A DNA stretch of 64,000 nucleotides from Escherichia coli (GCA_021307345.1 CP089930.1:2418001-2482000), one strand, 5' to 3'; positions 24,777 to 34,899 are shown, counted from the first letter of the stretch. The notes: generated from the letters alone by a model not told the origin. Translations and numbers: made by a program.

Positions 24777-26129
24777 ATGGCACTTGCAATGAAAGTAATC
24801 TCTCAAGTTGAAGCGCAGCGCAAGATTCTGGAAGAAGCAGTTTCGACTGCGCTGGAGTTGGCCTCAGGCAAATCGGACGGTGCGGAAGTTGCCGTCAGCA
24901 AGACCACCGGCATTAGCGTAAGCACGCGCTATGGTGAAGTGGAGAATGTCGAATTCAATAGCGATGGCGCGCTGGGGATCACCATTTATCACCAGAACCG
25001 CAAAGGTAGCGCATCATCCACCGATTTAAGCCCGCAGGCTATTGCCCGCACCGTACAGGCGGCGCTGGATATTGCCCGTTATACCTCGCCAGATCCTTAC
25101 GCAGGCGTGGCAGATAAAGAGCTGCTGGCCTTTGACGCGCCGGATCTCGACTTGTTCCACCCTGCGGACGTTTCCCCGGATGAAGCCATTGAACTGGCGG
25201 CTCGTGCTGAACAGGCGGCATTGCAGGCGGACAAACGCATCACCAATACCGAAGGCGGTAGCTTTAACAGCCACTACGGCGTCAAAGTATTTGGCAACAG
25301 CCACGGCATGTTGCAGGGATACTGCTCAACGCGTCATTCACTCTCCAGCTGTGTGATTGCCGAAGAAAATGGCGATATGGAACGTGATTACGCCTACACC
25401 ATTGGCCGTGCGATGAGCGATCTACAAACGCCGGAGTGGGTTGGGGCAGACTGCGCTCGCCGCACTTTATCGCGACTGTCGCCGCGTAAACTTTCCACCA
25501 TGAAAGCGCCGGTGATTTTTGCCAATGAAGTCGCAACCGGATTGTTTGGTCATTTGGTTGGCGCAATTGCCGGTGGTGCTGTCTACCGTAAATCCACCTT
25601 CCTGCTCGACTCGCTGGGTAAACAAATTCTGCCGGACTGGCTGACCATTGAAGAACATCCGCATCTGCTGAAAGGGCTGGCATCTACTCCATTCGACAGC
25701 GAAGGGGTGCGTACCGAGCGTCGCGATATTATTAAAGATGGCATCCTGACTCAGTGGTTGCTGACCAGCTATTCCGCGCGCAAACTGGGGCTGAAAAGTA
25801 CCGGTCATGCGGGCGGCATCCACAACTGGCGTATTGCCGGGCAAGGACTCAGCTTTGAGCAGATGCTCAAAGAAATGGGCACCGGCCTGGTGGTGACGGA
25901 ACTGATGGGCCAGGGCGTGAGTGCAATTACCGGTGATTATTCCCGTGGTGCAGCGGGCTTCTGGGTAGAGAATGGCGAAATTCAATATCCGGTTAGCGAA
26001 ATCACCATCGCAGGTAATTTGAAAGATATGTGGCGCAATATCGTCACTGTTGGTAACGATATTGAAACACGCAGTAATATACAGTGTGGTTCTGTTCTGT
26101 TACCGGAGATGAAAATCGCCGGACAGTAA
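24777..26129 (+). CDS. pmbA: TldE (PmbA), protease subunit of TldD/TldE
   Basis: A 450-residue partner of the TldD metalloprotease, needed for maturation of microcin B17 and for CcdA degradation. TldE lacks the HExxxH metal site of TldD and contributes structure to the complex. The gene starts 93 bp from the divergent darP. The chosen ATG ([10 protein letters not shown]) gives the normal length; a second ATG four codons later is also possible. Confidence 0.96.
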   Translation: MALAMKVISQVEAQRKILEEAVSTALELASGKSDGAEVAVSKTTGISVSTRYGEVENVEFNSDGALGITIYHQNRKGSASSTDLSPQAIARTVQAALDIARYTSPDPYAGVADKELLAFDAPDLDLFHPADVSPDEAIELAARAEQAALQADKRITNTEGGSFNSHYGVKVFGNSHGMLQGYCSTRHSLSSCVIAEENGDMERDYAYTIGRAMSDLQTPEWVGADCARRTLSRLSPRKLSTMKAPVIFANEVATGLFGHLVGAIAGGAVYRKSTFLLDSLGKQILPDWLTIEEHPHLLKGLASTPFDSEGVRTERRDIIKDGILTQWLLTSYSARKLGLKSTGHAGGIHNWRIAGQGLSFEQMLKEMGTGLVVTELMGQGVSAITGDYSRGAAGFWVENGEIQYPVSEITIAGNLKDMWRNIVTVGNDIETRSNIQCGSVLLPEMKIAGQ

Positions 26130-26697
<568 letters not shown>

Positions 26698-26831
26698 TTC
26701 CTTATTGGGCGGTGAAACGTTACCGCCCAACGCTTTCTTCTCCCTTCGTAAAATCACCGCAATATCTATCTTCACCACGGCATATTCCTGCGTGTCGTCC
26801 TCATTTTTGCGAGGCGTTTTCCAGAAATGAA

Positions 26832-26864
26832 TGTAATGCATATGTAATGCTATAATGCATTACA
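26832..26864. promoter_or_regulatory. Promoter and operator of the RelBE-like toxin-antitoxin pair
   Basis: Three related arms, tgtaatgcat (26832), tgtaatgc (26843) and atgcattaca (26855), form overlapping inverted repeats. A perfect -10 hexamer, tataat (26851-26856), is embedded between the last two arms. This is a typical ribbon-helix-helix antitoxin autoregulation site 25 bp before the antitoxin start. Confidence 0.7.
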
Positions 26865-26888
26865 CTTTTCATAATTACCGGAGGCATA

Positions 26889-27131
26889 ATGGCCACACTT
26901 AACGTCCGCCTGGATGACAAACTGAAAAATGAGGCTTATGCGGTGCTGGAAAAATTAAATATCACGCCTACTGAAGCAGTGCGGCTGCTGTTTCAGTACG
27001 TTGCGGAAAATGGACGAATGCCGGTAAAAACGCTCACTGTCAGTGATAGTGAAGAAGCCTTGTTACGCACTGTCAGGGAACGACTGGCCAACCCACAAGA
27101 GGCCATTAAGGTCCGACTGGATGAACTATGA
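26889..27131 (+). CDS. RelB/DinJ-family antitoxin
   Basis: An 80-residue antitoxin with an N-terminal ribbon-helix-helix domain of the RelB/DinJ type (ATLNVRLDDKLKNEAYAVLE, then TPTEAVRLLFQYV) and an acidic C-terminal toxin-binding tail. The ribosome-binding site accggaggc is strong. It overlaps the toxin gene by 11 bases. The pair sits between cybC and nrdG, where K-12 has no such genes as far as I recall, so it looks like a small accessory insertion. Confidence 0.87.
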   Translation: MATLNVRLDDKLKNEAYAVLEKLNITPTEAVRLLFQYVAENGRMPVKTLTVSDSEEALLRTVRERLANPQEAIKVRLDEL

Positions 27132-27381
27132 GCTGGCTTTTGATCTGCGGGCGCTGAAAGAGTGGCAAAAACTGGGCGTGACAGTCCGGGAACAATTTAA
27201 AAAAAAGCTTGAGGATGTGCTGAAAAGGCCGCGCAATCCATTGGCTAAACTGCGGGATTTACCGGACTGCTACAAAATTAAGCTGCACACACTGGGATAT
27301 CGCCTGGTCTATCAGGTCAATGATAAAGAGTTGCTCGTGTTGGTGATAGCTGTTGGTAAGAGAGAACTCAGCCGTTTATGA
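27121..27381 (+). CDS. RelE-family mRNA interferase toxin
   Basis: An 86-residue ParE/RelE-superfamily toxin, resembling RelE of plasmid P307. Family hallmarks are LKEWQKL (residues 10-16), LRDLPDCYKIKL (near 47-58), GYRLVYQV and the C-terminal VIAVGKRE. I start it at the ATG at 27121, inside the antitoxin 3' end (coupled). The open frame continues 26 codons upstream, but that stretch duplicates the antitoxin coding region. Expected action: ribosome-dependent mRNA cleavage, neutralised by the upstream antitoxin. Confidence 0.88.
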   Translation: MNYELAFDLRALKEWQKLGVTVREQFKKKLEDVLKRPRNPLAKLRDLPDCYKIKLHTLGYRLVYQVNDKELLVLVIAVGKRELSRL

Positions 27382-27409
27382 AGACGCGACTAAACGGCTG
27401 GATGAGTGA

Positions 27410-27874
27410 TTAACGCAAATGATGCACCACCTGATTGCTGCTGCCGCGCCAGATCAGGGAAGGGTCTTTTAAATCCTGCACAAATTTGCCGTCGACCAGC
27501 ACGTTGATCAAATCAACAACCTGCATTTGCGCAGCGTTGAGTTCGTCGAGTTTATAGCCTGTCCACACCCAGATGTCTTTACCCGGACACTCGGCGCGGA
27601 TGCGTTGTACCAGTTTCAGAATATCCGGCACGTTTTGCGGATGCAGCGGATCGCCGCCGGAGAGGGAAATACCCTGGCGTTTGATGCGAGTGTCATTCAG
27701 ATCGTTAATGATCTGGTCTTCCATTGCTTTGGTAAATGGCTGACCGGAATTTACCCGCCAGGTGCTTTTGTTGTAGCAACCGGGGCATTCATGAACACAC
27801 CCGGAGACAAACAGAGTGCAGCGAGTGCCGGGGCCGTTGACGATGTCGACAGGATAGTACTGATGATAATTCAT
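27410..27874 (-). CDS. nrdG: Anaerobic ribonucleotide reductase activating protein
   Basis: A 154-residue radical-SAM enzyme that uses a 4Fe-4S cluster and S-adenosylmethionine to generate the glycyl radical on NrdD. The cluster ligands are Cys26, Cys30 and Cys33 in GCVHECPGCYNKSTW (CxxxCxxC). It lies downstream of nrdD on the same strand; the 186-bp gap between them carries an interspersed repeat. It is expressed anaerobically with nrdD. Confidence 0.97.
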   Translation of the reverse strand: MNYHQYYPVDIVNGPGTRCTLFVSGCVHECPGCYNKSTWRVNSGQPFTKAMEDQIINDLNDTRIKRQGISLSGGDPLHPQNVPDILKLVQRIRAECPGKDIWVWTGYKLDELNAAQMQVVDLINVLVDGKFVQDLKDPSLIWRGSSNQVVHHLR

Positions 27875-28018
27875 TTTCGCTTCTCAATTGACGCCATGAC
27901 TGCTCTGGTGCGTACGGGGCGAAGTCCTCTGAGGCTTACGCATTTGCCACCTTGCGACGACACCAACTGGCTAGAGGCAACTCATTATGTCGGGAGTCAA
28001 GAAGGGGCACGGAACGGT

Positions 28019-28054
28019 CCCCTCTCCCTGAGGGAGAGGGGTAGGGTGAGGGGG
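28019..28054. repeat. Interspersed repeat, second copy
   Basis: cccctctccctgagggagagg followed by ggtagggtgagggggg, between nrdD and nrdG. It has the same organisation as the copies at 17836-17874 and 47766-47798. The hairpin half could attenuate transcription or define an mRNA end between the two genes. Confidence 0.75.
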
Positions 28055-28060
28055 GAAGGC

Positions 28061-30199
28061 TTAACCTATCTGCCCATTTCCCAAATGTTTAACGCGGCGC
28101 TTAACTTCTTCCTGCTTACCGGCGTTAAACGGACGCGCATCCGGGCTACCTAAATATCCGCACACGCGGCGAGTCACCGACACACGGGAGGTGTCATGGT
28201 TACCACATTTCGGGCAGGTGAAGCCTTTGCTGGTGCACTCAAACTCACCGGTAAAGCCACACTCGTAGCACTCATCAATTGGTGTATTGGTGCCGTAATA
28301 CGGTACATGCTGATAGCTGTAATCCCAGACATCTTCCAGCGCCTTCAGGTTGTGCTGAATGTTTGGATACTCGCCGTAGCAAATGAAACCACCGTTAGCC
28401 AGCGGCGGGTAAGGTGCTTCAAAGTCGATCTTGTCGTACGGGTTCACCTTTTTCTCCACATCAAGGTGGAAACTGTTGGTGTAGTAACCTTTATCGGTCA
28501 CGCCCGGCACCACGCCAAACTCAGCGGTATCGAGACGGCAGAAGCGGTCGCACAGATTTTCACTTGGCGTGCTGTAAAGGCTGAAACCGTAGCCAGTCTC
28601 TTCTTTCCACTGATCCACCGCCTGACGCAGACGTTCAACAATCGCAATACCTTTCGCGCGAAGCTGCTCGTTGTCATAAACATGCTCGCCGCCGAACAGC
28701 GCGTTAATGGTTTCGTGGATACCGATGTAACCCAGCGAAATAGACGCACGACCGTTTTTGAAGATTTCAGAAACATCATCGTCGGCATTCAGACGCACGC
28801 CACAAGCACCTTCCATATAGAGGATAGGAGCCACGCGCGCTTTCACGCCTTCGAGACGAGCGATACGGGTCATCAGCGCCTTACGTGCCAGCAGCAGACG
28901 TTCATCCAGCAACTTCCAGAAGGTGGCTTCATCGCCTTTCGCTTCCAGCGCAATACGTGGCAGGTTCAGGCTGATCACGCCGAGGTTGTTGCGACCATCG
29001 TGGATCTGCTCGCCGTTTTCGTTTTCCCATACGCCGAGGAAGCTGCGGCAACCCATCGGGGTTTTAAACGAACCGGTGACTTTCACTACCTGATCGTAGT
29101 TCAGGATATCCGGATACATGCGCTTGCTTGCGCACTCCAGCGCCAGCTGTTTGATGTCGTAGTTCGGATCGCCTTTTTTATGGTTCAGGCCATCGCGAAT
29201 CGCAAACACCAGTTTCGGGAACACGGCGGTTTTGCGGTTTTTACCCAGGCCTGCGATGCGGTTACGCAGGATGGATTCCTGAATCAGGCGCGACTCCCAG
29301 CTGGTGCCCAGACCAAAGCCAAAGGTTACAAACGGTGTTTGACCGTTGGCGGTGTGCAGGGTATTTACTTCGTACTCCAGCGACTGGAAGGCGTCGTAGC
29401 ACTCTTTGATGGTACGAGAGTTGGCGTAGCCTTCAGCATCCGGAATGCTCCACTCCTCCGCCGTTTTACGGTGCTTGTTGTAGCTGGCGGTGACAAACGG
29501 AGCCAGAACTTCGTCGATACGGTTAATGGTGGTGCCGCCATAAATATGGCTGGCAACCTGGGCGATAATCTGCGCAGTTACTGCGGTGGCAGTGGAGATC
29601 GACTTCGGTGGTTCGATCTCGGCGTTCCCCATCTTAAAGCCCTGAGTTAGCATACCTTTCAGGTCGATCAACATGCAGTTGAACATCGGGAAGAACGGCG
29701 AGTAATCGAGGTCGTGGTAGTGAATATCGCCACGCTCATGCGCCTGCACCACGTCACGCGGCAGCAGGTGCTGGCGTGCATAGTGTTTAGCAACAATACC
29801 GGCCAGCAGGTCGCGCTGGGTTGGAATTACCTTGCTGTCTTTGTTGGCGTTTTCATTGAGTAACGAAGAGTTGGTCTGCTCGACCAGGCCACGGATCTCC
29901 TGGTTCAGGCGACCGCGTTTTTCACGTTCGATGTCGCGATCGTGACGGTACTCGATGTAAGCACGAGCCAGTTGTTTGTACGGGCCTGACATCAGCTGGT
30001 TTTCAACTGCGGTCTGGATTTCGTTGATATCCACCTGGTTGCGGCCCTGCATTTGCTCGCTGACGACAGCGGCAACAGTGGCACAATAATCTGCATCATC
30101 GACTTCCGCTGCTTTAGCTGCACGCAGAATGGCTTCTTTGATGCGCTCTGATTTAAACGGCACTTTGCAGCCGTCTCGTTTCATCACATGCGGTGTCAT
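28061..30199 (-). CDS. nrdD: Anaerobic ribonucleoside-triphosphate reductase
   Basis: A 712-residue class III ribonucleotide reductase that makes dNTPs without oxygen. An N-terminal ATP-cone (about 3-93) binds ATP/dATP for allosteric control. The glycyl radical is Gly681 in RVCGYLG near the C-terminus, preceded by the zinc site Cys644, Cys647, Cys662 and Cys665. NrdG supplies the radical. Upstream are two NrdR boxes and an FNR site, matching its anaerobic and nucleotide-pool control. Confidence 0.98.
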   Translation of the reverse strand: MTPHVMKRDGCKVPFKSERIKEAILRAAKAAEVDDADYCATVAAVVSEQMQGRNQVDINEIQTAVENQLMSGPYKQLARAYIEYRHDRDIEREKRGRLNQEIRGLVEQTNSSLLNENANKDSKVIPTQRDLLAGIVAKHYARQHLLPRDVVQAHERGDIHYHDLDYSPFFPMFNCMLIDLKGMLTQGFKMGNAEIEPPKSISTATAVTAQIIAQVASHIYGGTTINRIDEVLAPFVTASYNKHRKTAEEWSIPDAEGYANSRTIKECYDAFQSLEYEVNTLHTANGQTPFVTFGFGLGTSWESRLIQESILRNRIAGLGKNRKTAVFPKLVFAIRDGLNHKKGDPNYDIKQLALECASKRMYPDILNYDQVVKVTGSFKTPMGCRSFLGVWENENGEQIHDGRNNLGVISLNLPRIALEAKGDEATFWKLLDERLLLARKALMTRIARLEGVKARVAPILYMEGACGVRLNADDDVSEIFKNGRASISLGYIGIHETINALFGGEHVYDNEQLRAKGIAIVERLRQAVDQWKEETGYGFSLYSTPSENLCDRFCRLDTAEFGVVPGVTDKGYYTNSFHLDVEKKVNPYDKIDFEAPYPPLANGGFICYGEYPNIQHNLKALEDVWDYSYQHVPYYGTNTPIDECYECGFTGEFECTSKGFTCPKCGNHDTSRVSVTRRVCGYLGSPDARPFNAGKQEEVKRRVKHLGNGQIG

Positions 30200-30361
30200 G
30201 ATCGCTCCATATTTTTAAGAACAGGTTATACACAGAAAGTTGGGAAGTGCGCCCCGCTTTATTTAGCTCTTTTTACGGGGAGTTACTGCAATCCCAATCC
30301 GCTTTATCCACAATTTTGTCGGCTTTGTTGGCGTGTGTCTTGGTGCAAGTATAGTCGACGG

Positions 30362-30407
30362 ATACAACATATTGGGTTGAGAGGCATTTTAAAGTCTATA
30401 TATAGTG
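30362..30407. promoter_or_regulatory. Pair of NrdR boxes upstream of nrdD
   Basis: atacaacatattggg (30362-30376) and agtctatatatagtg (30393-30407) match about 12 and 13 of 15 positions of the NrdR consensus acaCwAtATaTwgtg. Their starts are 31 bp apart, three helical turns, which is the spacing known for this repressor. Confidence 0.75.
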
Positions 30408-30435
30408 CTTTGCATTAAGGATGTTTAAGGTTTTT

Positions 30436-30449
30436 TTGATTTAGCTCAA
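30436..30449. promoter_or_regulatory. FNR site upstream of nrdD
   Basis: ttgat-ttag-ctcaa matches nine of ten conserved bases of the FNR consensus TTGAT-N4-ATCAA. It lies about 240 bp upstream of the nrdD start and beyond the NrdR boxes, consistent with anaerobic activation. Apart from these sites, the 393-bp nrdD-treC gap holds only the treC terminator. Confidence 0.75.
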
Positions 30450-30551
30450 AGTAAAAAGCAGAGTGTACGGATGACGGGCGCTACAGCGATGTGTAAATTT
30501 TTTAATAATTTTCTGTTCAAAAAACCAACAAAAACAATGCGCTGACAGATA

Positions 30552-30583
30552 AGGCCCCGGAAATACTCGCTTTACCGGGGCCT
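30552..30583 (-). terminator. Terminator of treC
   Basis: Perfect 9-bp stem aggccccgg / ccggggcct with a 14-base loop, 9 bases after the treC stop. The T-run on the minus strand is short (ttatc), so strength is moderate. Confidence 0.75.
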
Positions 30584-30592
30584 AGAGAAGAA

Positions 30593-32248
30593 TTATCTCT
30601 GCAACCACCAGACAGCCTCAAATGGCCGCAATGTCATGGCTCCCGGTTGAGAGGAGGCTTCTTCATAGTTATGCATTAACAGTTGCCAGTCGCCGCTGAT
30701 TTGCGTTGGTTGCCAGGGCTGTACGTCACGGCTAAGGTTGGCAATCACCAATAAAGTTTGCCCCAGCCATTCGCGGCGATAGCACCACAATACAGGACTG
30801 TTTGGCAGGAGATCCTGGTAATTGCCCCATGTCAGAATGGGTTCTTGTTTACGCAACGTGATTAACTTCTGGTAGGTGTAAAACACTGAAGATTCATCGG
30901 CCAGCGCAGATTCTACGTTGATTTCGCGATAGTTATCACACAGACCAATCCACGGCTTGCCGGTAGTAAACCCTGCGTTATCGCCGTTGCTCCATTGCAT
31001 TGGCGTGCGGCTGTTGTCACGGGATTTACTGGCGAGGATTGCCAATAGCTCTTCGGCGTCACGCCCATCGTTGCGCAGCTCGGCAAACATATTGAGGCTC
31101 TCCACGTCGCGATAGTCAGTAATGCGCGTGAAATGTGGGTTGGTCATACCAATCTCTTCGCCCTGGTAGATATACGGCGTTCCCTGCATACCATGCAGCA
31201 CCATCGCCAGCATTTTTGCCGCAGGCACGCGGTATTCACCTTCATCACCAAAGCGAGAAACAATGCGCGGCTGATCGTGGTTACACCAGAACAAAGCATT
31301 CCACGCAACGTTGTGCATTCCCTGTTGCCAGTGGCGGAACAATGTTTTTAACGCCACAAAGTCAGGTTTAGCCAGCGTCCATTTTTCACCGCCGGGATAA
31401 TCGACCTTCAGGTGATGAAAATTAAAGGTCATCGACAATTCACTGCCTGTCAGTGCCGCGTATCGCTGACAATGTTCAAGGCTGGTGGAGGACATTTCAC
31501 CCACAGTCATTAATCCGCGTGGCGTAAAGACATCACGGTTCATTTCGTGCAAAAACTCGTGTGCTCGTGGTCCGTCGGTGTAGAAGCGACGCCCGTCGCC
31601 ATCCAGATCGTTGGGGAAGTTCTGGTCTTTGGAAATCAGATTCACCACATCCAGGCGCAGCCCGTCTACCCCGCGATCGGCCCAGAACTCACAGACTTTT
31701 TTCAGTTCTGTGCGTACTGCTGGGTTTTCCCAGTTGAGATCGGCCTGTTCTGGTGCAAACAGATGCAAGTAATACTGTTCGCTTTCTGCGTGCCAGTGCC
31801 AGGCATTGCCACCGAATTTAGAACGCCAGTTATTTGGTGGTATTCCTGGTTCGCCGTCACGCCAGATATAAAACTGACGATAAGGACTTTCTTTGTTCTG
31901 CGCCTCGCGAAACCAGGCGTGTTGGGTAGAAGTATGGTTAAACACCATATCAAGGATAATGCGAATACCGCGCGATTTCGCCTGCGCCACCAGTTCATCA
32001 AAGTCGTCCAGCGTACCGTAGGTGGGATCAATCGCCGTATAGTTCGCTACGTCGTATCCGTTATCGATCTGTGGGGAGACATAAAAAGGTGTCAACCAGA
32101 TAGCATTAACGCCCAGTTTTTGTAGATAGTCGAGGCGTAGGGTGACTCCTCGCAGATCGCCGGTGCCGCTGCCCGTGGTGTCCTGAAAACTCTTTGGATA
32201 AATCTGGTAGATAACGCCGTTTTGCCACCAGTGGGGAAGATTAGTCAT
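30593..32248 (-). CDS. treC: Trehalose-6-phosphate hydrolase
   Basis: A 551-residue cytoplasmic GH13 enzyme that cleaves trehalose 6-phosphate to glucose and glucose 6-phosphate. GH13 motifs are DMVFNHTS (near 98-105), GLRLDVVNL carrying the catalytic aspartate, VGEMSST with the acid/base glutamate, and FWCNHDQPR. The start at 32248 (MTNLPHWWQN) gives the family length; a 19-codon extension upstream runs into the treB-treC spacer. Several substitutions relative to K-12 in the last 150 residues point to a different lineage. It forms an operon with treB. Confidence 0.97.
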   Translation of the reverse strand: MTNLPHWWQNGVIYQIYPKSFQDTTGSGTGDLRGVTLRLDYLQKLGVNAIWLTPFYVSPQIDNGYDVANYTAIDPTYGTLDDFDELVAQAKSRGIRIILDMVFNHTSTQHAWFREAQNKESPYRQFYIWRDGEPGIPPNNWRSKFGGNAWHWHAESEQYYLHLFAPEQADLNWENPAVRTELKKVCEFWADRGVDGLRLDVVNLISKDQNFPNDLDGDGRRFYTDGPRAHEFLHEMNRDVFTPRGLMTVGEMSSTSLEHCQRYAALTGSELSMTFNFHHLKVDYPGGEKWTLAKPDFVALKTLFRHWQQGMHNVAWNALFWCNHDQPRIVSRFGDEGEYRVPAAKMLAMVLHGMQGTPYIYQGEEIGMTNPHFTRITDYRDVESLNMFAELRNDGRDAEELLAILASKSRDNSRTPMQWSNGDNAGFTTGKPWIGLCDNYREINVESALADESSVFYTYQKLITLRKQEPILTWGNYQDLLPNSPVLWCYRREWLGQTLLVIANLSRDVQPWQPTQISGDWQLLMHNYEEASSQPGAMTLRPFEAVWWLQR

Positions 32249-32297
32249 TACGTCATTCCTGCAAATGCGAGGGGGCGCAAGTGCGCCCCGAAGAAAA

Positions 32298-33719
32298 TTA
32301 AACAATGTTCAGCGTACCCAGGCGGTGTTTTCGCTGGTAGATAAACGAGGTGAGCACAATCGGGATGATGATGGCGATAGCCATTGCCAGCGCAAATACC
32401 TGCCAGTAGCTCGGCTGAATGGAGAGAATACCAGGCAGACCACCGACGCCGATGCCATTCGCCATAACGCCGTTCAGGCCGCAGAGCAATCCCGCCAGAC
32501 CGGAACCAATCATCGCGCACAGCATCGGGAAGCGATATTTCAGGTTGATGCCGTACATTGCCGGCTCAGTAACCCCAAGATAAGCGGAGATCGCCGCTGG
32601 AACCGAAATTTCCCGCTCGTTCTGTTTACGGCTGGCGATAATAATTCCTACCACTGCCGACGCCTGAGCAATATTCGAAAGGGCAATCAGCGGCCAGACT
32701 GGCGTACCGCCCATGCTTTGAATCATCTGCATATCAATGGCAAGCGTGGTCTGGTGTACGCCGGTAATGACCAGCGGCGCATAGAGGAAGCCAAACAATG
32801 CCGCGCCAATAGGGGCAAAGCTGCCAGTCATCAGGTGACGTACCGCAAAGGCAACGCCATCGCCAATCATGCGACCAAACGGACCAATCAGCGCATGGGC
32901 GAGGAACACCGCGAGGATCAGCGAGCAGACCGGTACAACCACCAGATAGAGATAATCCGGCACGATGCGCTTAAGGCGAGTTTCAATAAAGCCCAGCGCC
33001 AGCCCGGCTAACAGCGCCGGGATCACCTGCGCCTGATAGCCTACTTTCGCAATACTGAACATGCCAAAGTCCCACACTTCCGGCACCTGCTGCCCGAGTA
33101 GATAGGCGTTCATCAGTTGTGGAGAAACCAGCGTTACGCCAAGCACGATACCGAGGATCGGCGTGCCGCCCATCTTTTTCACCGCCGACCAGCAAATCCC
33201 GACCGGCAGATAGAAGAAGATCGCCTCACCGATCAACCACAGAAAATCGTAGATCGTTTGCAGGGAAGGGTACATTTGCGCCAGCGTCTGGCCGTTGCTC
33301 ATGGGCAGATCGCCGATCACATTACGAAAACCGAGGATCAAACCGCCGCTAATCAGCGCGGGCAGTAACGGGAAGAAGATCTCTGCGAAATGGGAGATCA
33401 ACTGCTCATGCCATTTCATATTCTGCCTGGCGGCTTTTTTCACCTGCTCTTTATCGACCTGCGCCTGTCCGGTGGTCGCTATCAGTGCTTGATAGTAATC
33501 GCCAACGTTGGTGCCAATCACCACCTGAAATTGTCCGGCATTGGTGAAACAGCCTTTCACCATGGGGAGTTGCTCAATTTCTTTCGGTCTGGCATTGGCC
33601 GGTTGGTTGAGGACAAAGCGCAGGCGAGTAATACAGTGGCTCACCGTCGCAATATTGCCGCGCCCACCGACCAGTTCAATCAACCGATCGATATCCGTTT
33701 GGTTCACTTTGCTCATCAT
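32298..33719 (-). CDS. treB: Trehalose-specific PTS permease EIIBC
   Basis: A 473-residue inner-membrane phosphotransferase permease that imports trehalose as trehalose 6-phosphate. The N-terminal EIIB domain carries the phosphorylated Cys29 in ATVSHCITRLRF, and the C-terminal EIIC domain (from about 110) has about ten membrane segments. It lacks its own EIIA and uses the glucose EIIA (Crr). A TreR operator sits 66 bp upstream, and treC follows 49 bp downstream. Confidence 0.97.
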   Translation of the reverse strand: MMSKVNQTDIDRLIELVGGRGNIATVSHCITRLRFVLNQPANARPKEIEQLPMVKGCFTNAGQFQVVIGTNVGDYYQALIATTGQAQVDKEQVKKAARQNMKWHEQLISHFAEIFFPLLPALISGGLILGFRNVIGDLPMSNGQTLAQMYPSLQTIYDFLWLIGEAIFFYLPVGICWSAVKKMGGTPILGIVLGVTLVSPQLMNAYLLGQQVPEVWDFGMFSIAKVGYQAQVIPALLAGLALGFIETRLKRIVPDYLYLVVVPVCSLILAVFLAHALIGPFGRMIGDGVAFAVRHLMTGSFAPIGAALFGFLYAPLVITGVHQTTLAIDMQMIQSMGGTPVWPLIALSNIAQASAVVGIIIASRKQNEREISVPAAISAYLGVTEPAMYGINLKYRFPMLCAMIGSGLAGLLCGLNGVMANGIGVGGLPGILSIQPSYWQVFALAMAIAIIIPIVLTSFIYQRKHRLGTLNIV

Positions 33720-33784
33720 AAGGCCCCGTGGCAGATGACATATTAGGTTGACGGCAGAATATAGTGGGAAGGAAAAATTAAAAA

Positions 33785-33798
33785 CGGGAACGTTCCCG
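33785..33798. promoter_or_regulatory. TreR operator of treBC
   Basis: Perfect 14-bp palindrome cgggaacgttcccg, centred 72 bp upstream of treB. It fits the LacI-family style of operator and the reported TreR site. Confidence 0.85.
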
Positions 33799-33837
33799 AA
33801 ACACGGCGAAGATCACAATTTATAGTTCAGGAAACGA

Positions 33838-34785
33838 TCAGAACAGGGTGGCGGGGATGATGATTTGTTGCGGTTCGCTGCGCCCGGTTATCTGTTTGAT
33901 TAACTGGCAGGCCGCCTGGCGTCCGGCTTCTGCGTAGCCTGGGTCAACGGTGACGATCTCCGGATGGAGGAACTTCATCAACGGTGTATTACCAACGCTC
34001 GCCAGCTGTAAGGTATCGATGCGTTGCTCTTGCAGGTATTTACTTGCGCCAAGTGCCAGCGTGTCAGTTGCGCACAGCAACGCGGTGGTTTCAGGGGTAA
34101 TGACTTTTGCCACGTTCTCATAACCTTGCTTCATGGCGAGGCCAGGCAGAGCGGCGACGGGATGCAGTTTATGCGCTTTGCAGAACGCCAGGTAGGCTTC
34201 ATGACGTCGCTTACCGGTCGTCACGTCACTGTGCGGCACGCCGAGATAACTGATATTGCGATGCCCCTGGTCATACAGCCGTTGCATCAGGATTTTGATC
34301 GCCCCTTCGTCGTCATAACAGACTGAAGCAAAGCCCTTTGCGTCGCGTGCCAGCAGCACCAGCGATGACTGCCAGTGGGCTAACATCTCTTCGGTTATAC
34401 CGGTAAAACCAAACAGCACTACGCCGTCGATATTACGACGTTTCAAAACGCCCAGATGTTCGGCAACTAATTGTGGTGAAAACTGGCTTTCCATCATGAT
34501 GGGGTCGTAACCCTGTTCATAGAACGCCGGCAGCATGGTCTGAACCGCGAGATTTTCTGACAGCGAATCCAGACGTGTCACGATGATGGCGACCACTTTA
34601 TCGCTTTGCCCACGCATGGCGCGCGCAGAGCGGGAAGGGGAAAATCCATGCTGATTCATCACAGCTTCGACACGTTCACGTGTGCGCTGGCTTACGCCGC
34701 TCTCGTTATTCAGCACCCGGGAAACAGTGGATTTTCCCACGCCGCTCAAGCGCGCGATGTCTTTGATGGTCAGCCGATTTTGCAT
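33838..34785 (-). CDS. treR: Trehalose operon repressor TreR
   Basis: A 315-residue LacI/GalR-family repressor. The N-terminal helix-turn-helix LTIKDIARLSGVGKSTVSRV (residues 4-23) and hinge precede a periplasmic-binding-protein-like sensor domain that binds trehalose 6-phosphate as inducer. It lies directly upstream of treB on the same strand with its own promoter, about 120 bp apart. Confidence 0.97.
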   Translation of the reverse strand: MQNRLTIKDIARLSGVGKSTVSRVLNNESGVSQRTRERVEAVMNQHGFSPSRSARAMRGQSDKVVAIIVTRLDSLSENLAVQTMLPAFYEQGYDPIMMESQFSPQLVAEHLGVLKRRNIDGVVLFGFTGITEEMLAHWQSSLVLLARDAKGFASVCYDDEGAIKILMQRLYDQGHRNISYLGVPHSDVTTGKRRHEAYLAFCKAHKLHPVAALPGLAMKQGYENVAKVITPETTALLCATDTLALGASKYLQEQRIDTLQLASVGNTPLMKFLHPEIVTVDPGYAEAGRQAACQLIKQITGRSEPQQIIIPATLF

Positions 34786-34859
34786 CCTGTTATCCCGTAA
34801 CGTGTTGTTTAATTATTAGAGACTAACTTTACCCGCGCATTCAGCAATGGGCAAAGTCT

Positions 34860-34876
34860 GGTTTATCGTTGGTTTA
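34860..34876 (+). promoter_or_regulatory. PhoP box of mgtA
   Basis: Direct repeat ggttta-tcgtt-ggttta, a perfect (T/G)GTTTA-N5-(T/G)GTTTA PhoP box. It is followed 12 bp later by a plausible -10 hexamer tattat (34889-34894). PhoP activates mgtA in low Mg2+. Confidence 0.9.
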
Positions 34877-34899
34877 GTTGCCGACAGGTATTATATCGG

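Noticed and set aside
27043-27120. An N-terminally longer RelE-like toxin
   Set aside because: The extra 26 codons overlap the antitoxin gene completely and are unlike the toxin family; the ATG at 27121 gives the normal 86-residue protein.
28196-29650. A 484-codon open frame antisense to nrdD
   Set aside because: Same reason: the shadow of a strongly biased gene, with no family resemblance and no ribosome-binding site.
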